A stretch of 64,000 nt of DNA from Mucilaginibacter sp. (GCF_028287845.1 NZ_JAQBOW010000108.1:1-64000); one strand, 5' to 3'. Positions 34,067 to 43,374 are shown, counted from the stretch's first letter. A program made the numbers and translations. Notes: generated from the sequence alone by a model not told the origin.

Positions 34067-34741
34067 TCAGACAAGTAACGGCTCAACCCTATCCAGCGCA
34101 AATTGCAATTGTTCAACAGGTGTCAAATCTGTATTATCTAATATAATAGCATCATCCGCGCGTGTTAGGGGACTTTCTTTGCGGGTAGTATCGGCATAAT
34201 CACGGTGGGCAAGGTTTTCAAATACTTCTTCAAGGGTGATGGTAGGGTTGGTTGGCAAAAGCTCTTTATACCGCCTTTCTGCACGTATTTTAGGGTCGGC
34301 TGTCATAAATAGTTTTATCTGTGCATGCGGGAAAACTACAGTGCCAATATCGCGGCCATCCATCACAATATTTTTTGATTTGCCCATGCGCTGCTGTTGG
34401 CACACCATTTCTGCACGTACTTCGTGGATTGCAGCCACGGCACTTACCTTGTCTGACACAGGCATCTGACGGATTTCTTCTGATACTTCCTCGTCATTTA
34501 GCGTAATGTGTGTCTGATAATCGCGCGAGTGAAAGTTGAGGTGAATGTTTTTTAAAGCTTCGGCAATTTGAACATGATCGCTCATATCAATATTATTGCG
34601 TAAAAAGTACAATGCCACAGCGCGGTACATTGCCCCGCTGTCTACATAGATAAAATGAAGTTTTTTTGCCAGGGCCTTAGCTAAAGTGCTTTTTCCGCAC
34701 GATGAATAACCATCAATAGCTACTACAATATTACTGCTCAT
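34067..34741 (-). CDS. cmk: Cytidylate kinase
   Basis: Phosphorylates CMP and dCMP; 224 aa from ATG at 34741. The P-loop IDGYSSCGKSTLAK starts at residue 9, the conserved DSGAMYRAVALYFL at about 36, and MDGRDIGTVVFPHA near 129. A longer reading frame to 34876 exists, but its extra 45 residues derive from a dispersed GGCTTTAGCC-type repeat and are not part of the enzyme. It follows the dCMP deaminase convergently, so both pyrimidine genes are neighbours on opposite strands. Confidence 0.93.
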   Translation of the reverse strand: MSSNIVVAIDGYSSCGKSTLAKALAKKLHFIYVDSGAMYRAVALYFLRNNIDMSDHVQIAEALKNIHLNFHSRDYQTHITLNDEEVSEEIRQMPVSDKVSAVAAIHEVRAEMVCQQQRMGKSKNIVMDGRDIGTVVFPHAQIKLFMTADPKIRAERRYKELLPTNPTITLEEVFENLAHRDYADTTRKESPLTRADDAIILDNTDLTPVEQLQFALDRVEPLLV

Positions 34742-34837
34742 GTATAACAAAGTTATAAAAAATTGTGAGTGGTTGATTAGGTGAGTAGTTGATTTTGTTG
34801 ACAAATACACAACTATTAGCAACAGATTGAATAAATA

Positions 34838-34909
34838 GGCAGCGCGGGCTTTAGCCCTTATCTGTTCCTCAGCCAACGGATAGAAAAGCCATTTAATAAG
34901 GCTTTAGCC
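34838..34909. repeat. Dispersed GGGCTTTAGCCC-type repeat
   Basis: GGGCT-TT-AGCCC at 34846-34857 and GGCT-TT-AGCC at 34900-34909, separated by TCTGTTCCTCAGCCAACGGA. Read on the minus strand it encodes an artificial AEEQIRAKARAAY-like extension fused to cmk. Such elements, with 'GGCTAAAGCC' palindromes, are, to my knowledge, widespread in Bacteroidota genomes. Confidence 0.75.
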
Positions 34910-34952
34910 AAACTCAAACCATTCACTCAATCCAACTTAATTAACTAATAAC

Positions 34953-34960
34953 TAACTTTG
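34953..34960 (+). promoter_or_regulatory. TAACTTTG box just before arfB
   Basis: Matches TAnnTTTG but ends only 3 nt before ATG 34964, so it would place the transcription start inside the gene; it may be coincidence or mark a start codon slightly downstream. Confidence 0.3.
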
Positions 34961-34963
34961 ACC

Positions 34964-35374
34964 ATGAATTTTTCTAAGACCGAATTACAAAAAGAAACCT
35001 TTTACAAAACATCACGCAGTGGGGGTAAGGGCGGGCAAAACGTAAATAAGGTATCAAGCAAAGTAGAGCTGTTGTTTTCTGTTAATGATTCGGCTTTGTT
35101 TAGTGAGGAGGAGAAACAGTTGCTTAACCAAAAACTACAATCCCGTTTTAACAAAGATGGCTATGTGCAGGTAATTTGTGATGAAGAACGCAGCCAATAT
35201 CTAAACAAAGAAAAAGCTTTGGAGCGATTGGTGGGTTTATTAATCCGCTCATTACAGGTACCCAAAATACGCAAGTCTACCAAACCCAGCAAAAAAGCGA
35301 AAGCCGAGCGCCTGGATAATAAAAAAATACAGTCGGTTAAGAAAGAAGGCCGGAAAAGAAATTTCGAGATCTAA
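34964..35374 (+). CDS. arfB: Alternative ribosome-rescue factor ArfB (YaeJ-like)
   Basis: Peptidyl-tRNA hydrolase that rescues non-stop ribosomes. 136 aa from ATG 34964. The catalytic GGQ lies in SGGKGGQNVNKVSSKVEL, followed by a compact domain, then the basic tail (KIRKSTKPSKKAKAERLDNKK) that enters the empty mRNA channel. This is the class-I release-factor-like domain without a codon-recognition domain. Bacteroidota often rely on ArfB-like proteins alongside tmRNA. Confidence 0.9.
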   Translation: MNFSKTELQKETFYKTSRSGGKGGQNVNKVSSKVELLFSVNDSALFSEEEKQLLNQKLQSRFNKDGYVQVICDEERSQYLNKEKALERLVGLLIRSLQVPKIRKSTKPSKKAKAERLDNKKIQSVKKEGRKRNFEI

Positions 35375-36334
35375 TTAAAAACGGTAGATAGCAGTCATCG
35401 AACCCCATTGATGGGTATAAATCATCAGTTTTGTATCGCGCGAATGAAATATGGCCGAAAAATCCAACACCCAACGATCGGTGGTATAAGTTAAACCTAA
35501 TTCATTACTAAACATTAGCGGCTCTGGTACGCCTACTACCTCTTCGCTACCCGGTTGGTTATGTTTTTCAAATAAACCACCCTGCACGGTTGCATCATAA
35601 CCTACATAGTTAAGCTGGGGCTTATAATAAAAGAAAAATTCGTGCCGATGTAATGGGGTAATACGCTTGGCTGCAATAGCGGTGCTTTGTGTGCTGGCCG
35701 AATTAAATAATTGATTAAAATTACCAAACCTAAACAACGGACCCACGCCTGCACCCGTAAAACCGGTACCTAAATTGCCATAGGCACTTACAGACATATC
35801 CACCAATGCGCCCCTTGCTACCAATTTATTATATTCGGCAGAGAGATTGAGTTCTAAGTCGTTTTTTATTTGATACTGCCAACCACTTATATGATAAAAA
35901 CCAAAAGCATTGTGAACAAACTCTTGCGCAGTTTGCCCGCCCGATGCCGGGCCAACAACGCCTAATTGCGCGCCTAACTTTAGGTTGCTTTCGTTTTTAT
36001 AAAGTAAATTTAGGGTAGAGCCTACATAGAGGTAACCGGCAAATGGCCGGTCTACATACTTAGCAGCGAGTATCATGCCGGTTTGGGGGTTAAATATTTT
36101 TTGGCCCATCTCCAACCCGAATATTTTATTCTGAAGATGGGTGCTATCATTATCTTTAACTTTTAAAGCATGGCGGTAGTACAAAAATATGCCATCGGTA
36201 TAATAATTATCACCGCCACGTGCCAGGTACGAATCATTATCCGTTTGGATGCCAAACTCATTACGTTGTGTTTGCGCGAAGGCGCAGGTTGTTGTAATGA
36301 CAAAAAGCAGTACTAAAAATAATTTTCGGTTCAT
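35375..36334 (-). CDS. LpxR-like outer-membrane lipid A deacylase (DUF2219)
   Basis: A 319-aa outer-membrane protein with signal peptide (residues 1-20, ending CAFAQ). The early NEFGIQTDNDSYLARGGDNYYTDGI segment carries the N-D pair and the T of the LpxR active site. The later FVHNAFGFYHISGWQYQIKNDLELN segment offers histidine and acidic residues. LpxR removes the 3'-acyloxyacyl chain of lipid A with Ca2+. The barrel strands continue to the end. Its stop lies 1 nt past the arfB stop, so the genes converge without a terminator. Confidence 0.78.
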   Translation of the reverse strand: MNRKLFLVLLFVITTTCAFAQTQRNEFGIQTDNDSYLARGGDNYYTDGIFLYYRHALKVKDNDSTHLQNKIFGLEMGQKIFNPQTGMILAAKYVDRPFAGYLYVGSTLNLLYKNESNLKLGAQLGVVGPASGGQTAQEFVHNAFGFYHISGWQYQIKNDLELNLSAEYNKLVARGALVDMSVSAYGNLGTGFTGAGVGPLFRFGNFNQLFNSASTQSTAIAAKRITPLHRHEFFFYYKPQLNYVGYDATVQGGLFEKHNQPGSEEVVGVPEPLMFSNELGLTYTTDRWVLDFSAIFHSRDTKLMIYTHQWGSMTAIYRF

Positions 36335-36381
36335 TCGTTAGTAGCCGCTATGTGATATAATAAATGGAAAAAATATTTTAA

Positions 36382-38859
36382 TTAATTATTTGCTTTAATA
36401 TCTGTTTTAACTGTTAAGTCAAGCGGCTCATTAACTTTTTCATCCAACAGCGCCAGGTTAATAACTTCGCGCATACTGGTTACATAATGAAACTGCAAAT
36501 CTCTGATATAGCTTTCCTTTATCTCCAAAATATCTTTTTTATTTGATTTGCATAGAATGATCTCTTTAATATTGGCGCGTTTGGCAGCCAGTATTTTTTC
36601 TTTTAAACCACCTACCGGTAATACACGGCCCCGCAAAGTAATTTCGCCTGTCATAGCTAAATGTGGTTTAACTTTGCGCTGTGTAAATGCAGAAGTTAAC
36701 GCGGTTAACATGGTAATACCTGCCGATGGGCCATCCTTAGGTGTAGCACCTGCCGGAACGTGTACATGCACGTCCCACTGTTCAAACAGTTTCGGGTGGA
36801 TATTGAAATAGCCGGCGTGCGCGCGTAAGTAGGCTAACGCTATAGTTGCCGATTCTTTCATTACATCACCTAAACTACCTGTTAAAGTTAAATGCCCTTT
36901 ACCTGGGCTTAGGCTGGCTTCAATAAACAATATGTCGCCGCCTACCGATGTCCAGGCAAGGCCGGTTACTACTCCGGCTACGTCGTTGCCTTCGTATAGG
37001 TCCTTGTCAAATATGGGTGCACCTAATATGGTTTCAACATCCTTTTTGCTTACTATAGCGTTGTAGGTCTCTTCCAGTGCTATTTTTTTTGCAATACCGC
37101 GCACTACCGAGCCTATCTTTTTCTCCAATCCACGCACGCCCGACTCGCGGGTATAATCTTCTATCAGTTTCTCTATCACATCAGGTTTTATAGTGATATC
37201 TTTTAATTTCAGGCCGTGTGCATCGCGTTGTTTTGGCAATAGGTGCTGTTTGGATATCTCAACTTTTTCCTCGATGGTATAACCGTTCACTTCGATGATC
37301 TCCATGCGGTCAAGCAAGGCCGGCTGTATGTTGCTTAATGAGTTGGCTGTCGCGATGAACATTACGTTAGAAAGGTCGAAATCCATCTCTACATAATGGT
37401 CATAAAAGGTACTGTTTTGTTCGGGATCCAACACTTCCAATAAAGCCGATGATGGGTCGCCCCTGAAATCATTGCCCACCTTATCTATTTCATCCAAAAT
37501 AAATACCGGATTAGCCGCACCTGCTTTTTTAACAGATTGTATAATACGCCCGGGCATAGCGCCAATATAGGTTTTACGGTGGCCGCGAATCTCGGCCTCA
37601 TCACGTATGCCGCCTAAAGCCATACGCACATATTTGCGTCCTAAAGCTTTGGCAATTGATTTACCCAACGATGTTTTACCAACTCCCGGAGGGCCAACCA
37701 AACAAAGTATAGGCGCTTTCATGTTGTGTTTTAGCTTTAATACAGCCAAATATTCAATAATACGGTGCTTCACCTTATCTAAACCGAAGTGGTCCTTATC
37801 CAACACCTTTTGGGCGCGTTTAAGGTCGAAGTTATCTTTAGTAAATTCGTTCCAGGGCAGGTCAAGCAATAGCTCGAGGTAGTTTATTTGTACAGAATAA
37901 TCAGCAGCGGCAGGGTTGGTGCGTACCAGCTTTTCAACCTCTTTATCAAAATGCGTTTTAACCTCAACGTTCCATTTCTTTTTGGCGCCGCGCTGGCGCA
38001 GGTTGTCAATTTCCAGGTCGGGCGATGTTCCGCCCAATTCTTCCTGTATAGTTTTAATTTGCTGATTTAAAAAGTAATCCCGCTGCTGTTTATCAAGGTC
38101 AACACGCACCCGGGTTTGTATCTGGTTCTTTAATTCAAGTAATTGCAGCTCCATGGTTAAATGCTCCAAAACCAGGTTAGCCATATCGCGGCGATTGGTT
38201 ACTTCCAGCAGCTTTTGTTTGGCCATCATATCGGCATTCATGTTTGATGATATGAAATTCATCAAAAACGAAGTGCTTTCAATATTACGGATAGCTATAC
38301 CGGCCTCGCTTGGGATATTTGGCGAAAGCTGTATGATATTCATAGCCATATCCTTAATAGAGGATATCATGGCCTTAAACTCTTTATCTTCTTTTGATCT
38401 TTTTACCTCCTTAAAAGGCTCAATAGTAGCTTTTATATAAGGCTCGCTTTGTACTTCTTCTTTTAAGTAAAAGCGTTTTTTACCCTGTAGTATAACGGTT
38501 GTATTACCATCAGGCATTTGCAGCATTTTTATAATTAAAGCTACAGTGCCTATTGTATTTAACTGACTAAAGCTTGGGTCTTCAATAGCTACATCTTTTT
38601 GTGATACTACACCTATCATGCGGCTACCTTTATTGGCATCACGTATTAATTTGATGGACTTGTCTCTGCCAACCGTAATGGGAATAACCACGCCCGGAAA
38701 AAGCACAGTATTACGCAACGGCAGTATAGGTAAAAACTCAGGTACCTGCTCGTTATTCATTTCTTCCTCATCCTCTGAGGACATCAGAGGGAAAAATTCA
38801 GAATCTTCATTTATCACTGGCAAAACATTTTTAAAATCAAAGGGGTCAAAACTCATCAA
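36382..38859 (-). CDS. lon: ATP-dependent protease Lon
   Basis: Cytosolic AAA+ serine protease, 825 aa. The N-terminal LON substrate domain is at about 41-240, Walker A GPPGVGKT at 389-396, Walker B VFILDEIDK at 452-460, and the proteolytic Ser-Lys dyad S712 (KDGPSAGIT) and K755 (GGLKEK), spaced 43 residues apart as in E. coli. The acidic N-terminal extension of about 40 residues (EEEMNNEQ) is longer than in E. coli and common in this phylum. No heat-shock motif is evident upstream. It is divergent from the TPR gene. Confidence 0.96.
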   Translation of the reverse strand: MMSFDPFDFKNVLPVINEDSEFFPLMSSEDEEEMNNEQVPEFLPILPLRNTVLFPGVVIPITVGRDKSIKLIRDANKGSRMIGVVSQKDVAIEDPSFSQLNTIGTVALIIKMLQMPDGNTTVILQGKKRFYLKEEVQSEPYIKATIEPFKEVKRSKEDKEFKAMISSIKDMAMNIIQLSPNIPSEAGIAIRNIESTSFLMNFISSNMNADMMAKQKLLEVTNRRDMANLVLEHLTMELQLLELKNQIQTRVRVDLDKQQRDYFLNQQIKTIQEELGGTSPDLEIDNLRQRGAKKKWNVEVKTHFDKEVEKLVRTNPAAADYSVQINYLELLLDLPWNEFTKDNFDLKRAQKVLDKDHFGLDKVKHRIIEYLAVLKLKHNMKAPILCLVGPPGVGKTSLGKSIAKALGRKYVRMALGGIRDEAEIRGHRKTYIGAMPGRIIQSVKKAGAANPVFILDEIDKVGNDFRGDPSSALLEVLDPEQNSTFYDHYVEMDFDLSNVMFIATANSLSNIQPALLDRMEIIEVNGYTIEEKVEISKQHLLPKQRDAHGLKLKDITIKPDVIEKLIEDYTRESGVRGLEKKIGSVVRGIAKKIALEETYNAIVSKKDVETILGAPIFDKDLYEGNDVAGVVTGLAWTSVGGDILFIEASLSPGKGHLTLTGSLGDVMKESATIALAYLRAHAGYFNIHPKLFEQWDVHVHVPAGATPKDGPSAGITMLTALTSAFTQRKVKPHLAMTGEITLRGRVLPVGGLKEKILAAKRANIKEIILCKSNKKDILEIKESYIRDLQFHYVTSMREVINLALLDEKVNEPLDLTVKTDIKANN

Positions 38860-39221
38860 ATACTTTATATATCAATAAAAAAACGTCATGTTGTCAGCTT
38901 ATAAAAATTAAGCGGGCATTAACACGGGTAAAATAGCGGTTACTATTAAATGCATACTCTATTTCAAGAGCTATGCCAAGATAAGGTAATTCAGACACAA
39001 CAGTTACTTTAGCATTGTATCAGTTTGATTACATGCTATTTACAAATTTACCTGCTTTTTATTAAATCTTTTTAAATAAATTGATAAAGATGAAAAAAAG
39101 TCATACCCTTGCCCTGCATAATTTATTGAGGGACTTTTTTTTAATATATAGGCGGGTATGCATAATAATTTATAATTAAAGGAGTTAACTAAGTACTATT
39201 TGTTAACAAAATAAGTTTTTA
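38860..39221. other. 362-nt gap between divergent lon and the TPR gene, with an orphan hairpin
   Basis: AT-rich. A terminator-like hairpin lies at 39093-39142 although no gene ends here. A 29-codon ORF (39090-39179, beginning MKKSHTLALHNLLRDFFL) spans it. No strong -7 box was seen. The region may hide a small RNA or a leader; otherwise nothing is visible. Confidence 0.5.
39093..39142. terminator. Orphan terminator-like hairpin upstream of the TPR gene
   Basis: Stem AAAAAAAGTC (39093-39102) / GACTTTTTTTT (39132-39142) with an inner CCCT/AGGG pairing and about 25-nt loop. It works for both strands. No known gene ends just before it. Confidence 0.6.
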
Positions 39222-39860
39222 ATGAGGTTACCGGTCTTAGTATCTTTCCTGATTATCTCTTCTGTTGAACATGCAGCATCACAAAATGCCTATGTTAGAT
39301 TAGGAAAACAGGCTTATATTGACGGAAATTTTAAAGCGGCGGTAACGCAGCTGGAAAAAGGATGTATGATAGACTCTACCAATGCTAACGCCTTATGGAT
39401 GTTAGGTTATTCTTATTATCATAGCGACAATTATCTTAAATCTATAACCGCCTTTACCAAAGAAATAGCTATTACCCCTGCCGATGCTCACGCTTATTAC
39501 TACAGGGCGAGGGCGCAATATCACTTAGGCACGGATAGCCAGGTGCCGGCCGAAAAGGAAAAATATTTATTGGGCGCGATTATAGATTTTACCAAAGCCA
39601 TATCCATTAATCCTGCCGATACAAAACTGACGGTTTTTTATCAAAATCGCGGTCTTGTTTATAAAGACTACGCCGCGTTTAAACTACAAACAAACTCTCG
39701 ATTTTACGATAGAAGAAGAGGCATCGACGCCTTGAAAGCATCTATTGCCGATCTGCAAAAGGTTTTGGATAGTGATGGAAACCGCAGTGATATATCTAAT
39801 ATTTCTTCGCTGATAGACTTGTCAAAAGAAAAATTGGCCACGGCTGTTGGTCACCATTAA
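39222..39860 (+). CDS. Exported TPR protein
   Basis: A 212-aa protein with an N-terminal signal (1-20, ending HAASQ) and three to four TPR-like units (AYVRLGKQAYIDGNFKAAVT, ANALWMLGYSYYHSDNYLKS, AHAYYYRARAQYHLG, FYQNRGLVYKDYAAF). Probably a periplasmic or membrane-anchored scaffold; no enzyme motif. It converges with the lipoprotein gene at 39857, overlapping by 4 nt at the stop codons. Confidence 0.8.
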   Translation: MRLPVLVSFLIISSVEHAASQNAYVRLGKQAYIDGNFKAAVTQLEKGCMIDSTNANALWMLGYSYYHSDNYLKSITAFTKEIAITPADAHAYYYRARAQYHLGTDSQVPAEKEKYLLGAIIDFTKAISINPADTKLTVFYQNRGLVYKDYAAFKLQTNSRFYDRRRGIDALKASIADLQKVLDSDGNRSDISNISSLIDLSKEKLATAVGHH

Positions 39861-40423
39861 TTTAAGGTGCCTTTTATCGTATACGTATTGGCCCCCAGCA
39901 AACGTACTTTCTGATATTTTTGTATGATATAAAGTGAATCAGGGAAATAGCTTAGTTTTTCGTTGGTTTGATACAGTATGTTTTCAGTACGGTTATAGAT
40001 CAATATCCATTTAACTTTATCGGCCTGTTTATTAATAACTATCAACTGCGTTTTAAGATCGATAGTCTTTGCACGGTAAATGATGGAGGCGCCGTTGGTT
40101 TGAATATTGTAACTATCCCGCCACGCAGGTTTGTTAATGTCTGATTCGCTGAATGAGCTTAACTCAAGTCCCCAGTTGCTGATGTGTACCTTCTTTGTTT
40201 CGGTAATACCGTTGTGAGTAACGGTTTTGTTGGTAAGATGATTTAGCTTAGTAAGGCGCAAACTATCAGCATGAAAGTAACCCTTTATATTGAAAAATTT
40301 AACATCGCTTTTTTCCGTATCTGGTTTGCATGATGGGAGAAGATATGTAAAAGATATTGCAAATAAATAAAAGAGAATTTTTAACCCTCTTTCCCGCTTG
40401 CGGAAGAGAGGGTCGACAAGCAT
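39857..40423 (-). CDS. Putative lipoprotein whose 5' end lies in a MITE-like element
   Basis: Probably 188 aa from ATG 40423. The mature part (from about residue 33) is a beta-rich domain of unknown function (KGYFHADSLRLTKLNHLTN... IKGTLN). A lipobox-like ...FTYLLPSC ends the signal. The codons just before the hydrophobic core (LKILFYLFAIS) are TTA AAA, not a start. The nearest in-frame ATG lies inside the MITE-like copy (40383-40544) and gives an n-region MLVDPLFRKRERG, basic as a signal peptide needs. A longer frame to 40588 would overlap gpmI and run through the whole element. The gene may alternatively be broken by the insertion. Confidence 0.6.
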   Translation of the reverse strand: MLVDPLFRKRERGLKILFYLFAISFTYLLPSCKPDTEKSDVKFFNIKGYFHADSLRLTKLNHLTNKTVTHNGITETKKVHISNWGLELSSFSESDINKPAWRDSYNIQTNGASIIYRAKTIDLKTQLIVINKQADKVKWILIYNRTENILYQTNEKLSYFPDSLYIIQKYQKVRLLGANTYTIKGTLN

Positions 40424-40544
40424 AGCGATGTCTGGGTGAGTAAACGTTCGCCAATGCAATAACGCTATTGGTGCATTATTAATCCACTCACCCGGTCTTT
40501 GCTTCGCCCGACCACCCTCTCTTCGGCAAACCGTAAAGAGGGTT
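40383..40544 (-). repeat. MITE-like element, copy 2
   Basis: 162 bp with inverted ends AACCCTCTTTCCCGC / GTAAAGAGGGTTT and an inner pair of sub-ends (GGAAGAGAGGGTCG / CGACCACCCTCTCTTC). It aligns with 6232-6358 after reverse complementing. It lies between gpmI and the hydrophobic core of the lipoprotein gene. It encodes no transposase. Confidence 0.85.
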
Positions 40545-40568
40545 TCTTTAATTTGCTTTATAAGATTC

Positions 40569-42092
40569 CTACACCAATACATTCCCACCCATTTCTTCAG
40601 GAATTGTAATACCTAAAATATGAAGTACTGTTGGTGCAATATCACCCAACTTGCCATCTTTAACCGCTTTAACATCTTTATCAATAACAATGCAAGGTAC
40701 CAGGTTGGTGGTATGCGCGGTGTTTGGCGTTCCGTCGTTATTTATCATGTAATCGGCGTTGCCATGATCGGCTAAAATAATGAAGGAGTAGCCATTGGCT
40801 AAGCCTGCTTCTACCACATCTTTACAGCATCTGTCGGCCGTTTCGGCAGCTTTAACAACCGCGCTGAAAACTCCTGTATGCCCCACCATATCGGTGTTGG
40901 CAAAGTTTAGTACAATAAAATCGGGCCAGCCGCTTTTTAGTTCGGGGATGATGGCATCGCGTATACCTTCGGCGCTCATTTCAGGCTGCAGATCATAGGT
41001 TGCAACTTTTGGCGATGGCACCATCAGGCGTTTTTCGTTTATAAATTCTTTCTCGCGTCCGCCCGAAAAGAAGAAGGTAACGTGAGGGTATTTTTCTGTT
41101 TCGGCAATACGGATCTGGTTCTTGCCGGCATCCTGCAAAATCTCGCCCAAAGTTTTTGTAAGATCCTCTTTAGTAAATACAACTTTAACATTTTTAAATG
41201 TTTCGTCGTAAGTGGTCATGGTAACATAATACAGATTAAGCGGCTGCAGGTTATATTCCGGGAAAGCCTTTTGTGTAAGCGCTACGGTAATTTCGCGACC
41301 ACGATCAGTACGGAAATTAAAGCATATCACTACGTCGCCCTCTTTTATAACCGCAAGCGGTTGCCCCGCGCTATTGGTTTTAACAATAGGCTGCATAAAC
41401 TCGTCGGTAACATCCTTTAAGTATGCCTCTTTAATAACCTGTTGTATATTGTTAGTTGGTTGGCCGGTACCGTGTACCATTACGTCATAGGCTTGTTTAA
41501 CACGCTCCCAACGGTTGTCGCGATCCATAGCATAATACCGACCGATAGCCGATGCCAGCTTAACAGGAGTGTTGGCAATATGGTCCTCCAAATCAGTAAT
41601 AAAACCTAAACCCGATTTTGGGTCGGTATCCCGTCCATCTAAAAAAGCATGAACAAAAACATTACTTAGTCCGGAGGTAACTGCCGCGTCACATAATCCT
41701 TTTAAGTGTTTTATATGCGAGTGTACGCCGCCATCAGATACTAAACCAATGAAATGTACATCTTTATTATTTTGTTTAGCATAATCAAACGCGTCTTTTA
41801 AAACCGGGTTGGTTATCAGCTCATTATCATCAACCGCTTTGTTAATGCGGCCAAGCTCCTGGTAAACGGTACGGCCGGCACCCAAATTCATGTGCCCTAC
41901 TTCCGAGTTGCCCATTTGCCCATCCGGCAAACCAACGGCCATGCCTGATGCTTCCAGCTTTGAGTTTGGATAGTTTGCTATCAGCGAATCAAAAAATGGC
42001 GTATGAGCCGCCAATATAGCGTTCGACTGATCGTTACGGCCGTAACCCCAGCCATCTAAAATTATTAATGCAAGTTTCTTGTTGTTTTCCAC
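40569..42092 (-). CDS. gpmI: 2,3-bisphosphoglycerate-independent phosphoglycerate mutase
   Basis: Glycolytic interconversion of 3- and 2-phosphoglycerate using two Mn2+. 507 aa. The alkaline-phosphatase-like core begins LALIILDGWGYG with the metal aspartate. The phospho-serine lies in GNSEVGHMNLGAGR, and DGRDTDPKSG and ADHGNADYM are metal/substrate segments. Full length and intact. Any extended frame of the downstream lipoprotein gene would overlap its end. Confidence 0.95.
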   Translation of the reverse strand: MENNKKLALIILDGWGYGRNDQSNAILAAHTPFFDSLIANYPNSKLEASGMAVGLPDGQMGNSEVGHMNLGAGRTVYQELGRINKAVDDNELITNPVLKDAFDYAKQNNKDVHFIGLVSDGGVHSHIKHLKGLCDAAVTSGLSNVFVHAFLDGRDTDPKSGLGFITDLEDHIANTPVKLASAIGRYYAMDRDNRWERVKQAYDVMVHGTGQPTNNIQQVIKEAYLKDVTDEFMQPIVKTNSAGQPLAVIKEGDVVICFNFRTDRGREITVALTQKAFPEYNLQPLNLYYVTMTTYDETFKNVKVVFTKEDLTKTLGEILQDAGKNQIRIAETEKYPHVTFFFSGGREKEFINEKRLMVPSPKVATYDLQPEMSAEGIRDAIIPELKSGWPDFIVLNFANTDMVGHTGVFSAVVKAAETADRCCKDVVEAGLANGYSFIILADHGNADYMINNDGTPNTAHTTNLVPCIVIDKDVKAVKDGKLGDIAPTVLHILGITIPEEMGGNVLV

Positions 42093-42149
42093 AGTGCAAA
42101 TATAAAGGTGATGGGGGATAGATTATAATTAATTTGTTAGAACGCGCGG

Positions 42150-42189
42150 TTACTCACCCCGACTACGCTTCGCTGGTCGGGGTGAGTAA
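42150..42189. repeat. Strong hairpin TTACTCACCCCGAC ... GTCGGGGTGAGTAA
   Basis: 14-bp perfect arms (42150-42163, 42176-42189) around a 12-nt middle. The TACTCACCC core also occurs in the MITE-like elements, so it may be a shortened relative of them. Located between gpmI and the MetX-like gene. Confidence 0.9.
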
Positions 42190-42287
42190 TCGCCGATTTG
42201 AATTTAATAAACCCACGCTTGCATGAACTTATTCTTTTATATAGATTTATCCAATCAATTATCCGTACCATACAGTATTTATTTTTC

Positions 42288-43322
42288 ATGAAAAATTTCC
42301 TTTTTGCTATCGCGCTTTTATTTACAGGCGTTACAATATCACAGGCTCAAAACACACGCCGCCCCGACAGGCAGCAAATAGCTTCAATTGGCGACCTGAA
42401 ACTACAATCGGGCAGTGTTATTACCGATTGTAAGGTTGGTTACCGCATGTATGGCCAGTTAAACAGTACCAAAAGTAATGTTGTACTGTTGCTAACCTGG
42501 TTTGGCGGCACATCAAGCAATAACGCCGGAGGGGATACCTGGAAAGCAATTGACACTACACGCTATTGTTTAATAATTGTTGATGCTTTGGGTAATGGCA
42601 TATCCTCATCACCATCAAACAGCATAAAACAGCATGGAATGCAGTTCCCGGTTTTTAATATTGCCGACATGGTAGAGAGCCAGCATCAGCTACTTACACA
42701 AAAATTTGGTGTCAGCCATGTTAAAGCCATTACGGGCATTTCTATGGGTGGTATACAAACCTTCCAGTGGGCGGTGAGTTATCCTGATTTTATGGATGCT
42801 TTGGTGCCTATAGTTGGCAGTCCGCAACCTACCAGTTTCGACCTGATGCTTTACAGCACATTTAAGAATATTGTTGAAACAGATACCGAATATAATCATG
42901 GTGATTACAAGGTTAACCCTAAAATAAGCAATGCCAATTTACTGTGGGAGCTATTTTTAACATCACCGTCCGAAAGGGTAAGAACCAAATCGCACGATGA
43001 TTTTACCAAATGGTTTAATGGTGTGAAAGGCAGCGGGCACCCCGACTGGAACGATACCTGGTACCAAATTACAGCTATAATAACGCACGATATTAGTAAA
43101 CCCTATAATGGCTCAATGAAAGAAGCCGCAGCGCACATTAAGGCCAAAATGATCATCATTTCATCTAAGCAAGATCACATGGTTAACCCTACCCCGGCCA
43201 TTGAATTTTCAAAGCTGCTGCCCGATGCCAAACTGGTACTGATAGACAGCGATGCAGGGCACCTGGCCGGAAATTTTGGTAATGCTACTATTAGAAATAG
43301 CGTGATTGAAATACTGCAATAA
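42288..43322 (+). CDS. Exported alpha/beta hydrolase of the MetX (homoserine acetyltransferase) family
   Basis: A 344-aa protein. ATG 42288 begins a clear signal peptide (MKNFLFAIALLFTGVTISQAQ); an upstream ATG at 42198 would put about 30 residues in front of it. The MetX-type elements are the nucleophile in ITGISMGGIQTFQWAVSYPDFM, the aspartate in KQDHMVNP and the histidine in DAGHLAGN. True MetX is cytosolic and lacks a signal, so this exported relative is more likely a hydrolase or acyltransferase with another substrate. Confidence 0.75.
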   Translation: MKNFLFAIALLFTGVTISQAQNTRRPDRQQIASIGDLKLQSGSVITDCKVGYRMYGQLNSTKSNVVLLLTWFGGTSSNNAGGDTWKAIDTTRYCLIIVDALGNGISSSPSNSIKQHGMQFPVFNIADMVESQHQLLTQKFGVSHVKAITGISMGGIQTFQWAVSYPDFMDALVPIVGSPQPTSFDLMLYSTFKNIVETDTEYNHGDYKVNPKISNANLLWELFLTSPSERVRTKSHDDFTKWFNGVKGSGHPDWNDTWYQITAIITHDISKPYNGSMKEAAAHIKAKMIIISSKQDHMVNPTPAIEFSKLLPDAKLVLIDSDAGHLAGNFGNATIRNSVIEILQ

Positions 43323-43374
43323 GGGGAGTAATTATTGCTTTACTGGAAATAACATTGATTAAGGGTTTGAATAC

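Noticed and set aside
42198-42287. 30-residue N-terminal extension of the MetX-like protein
   Set aside because: The signal peptide begins at 42288; signal peptides must be N-terminal.
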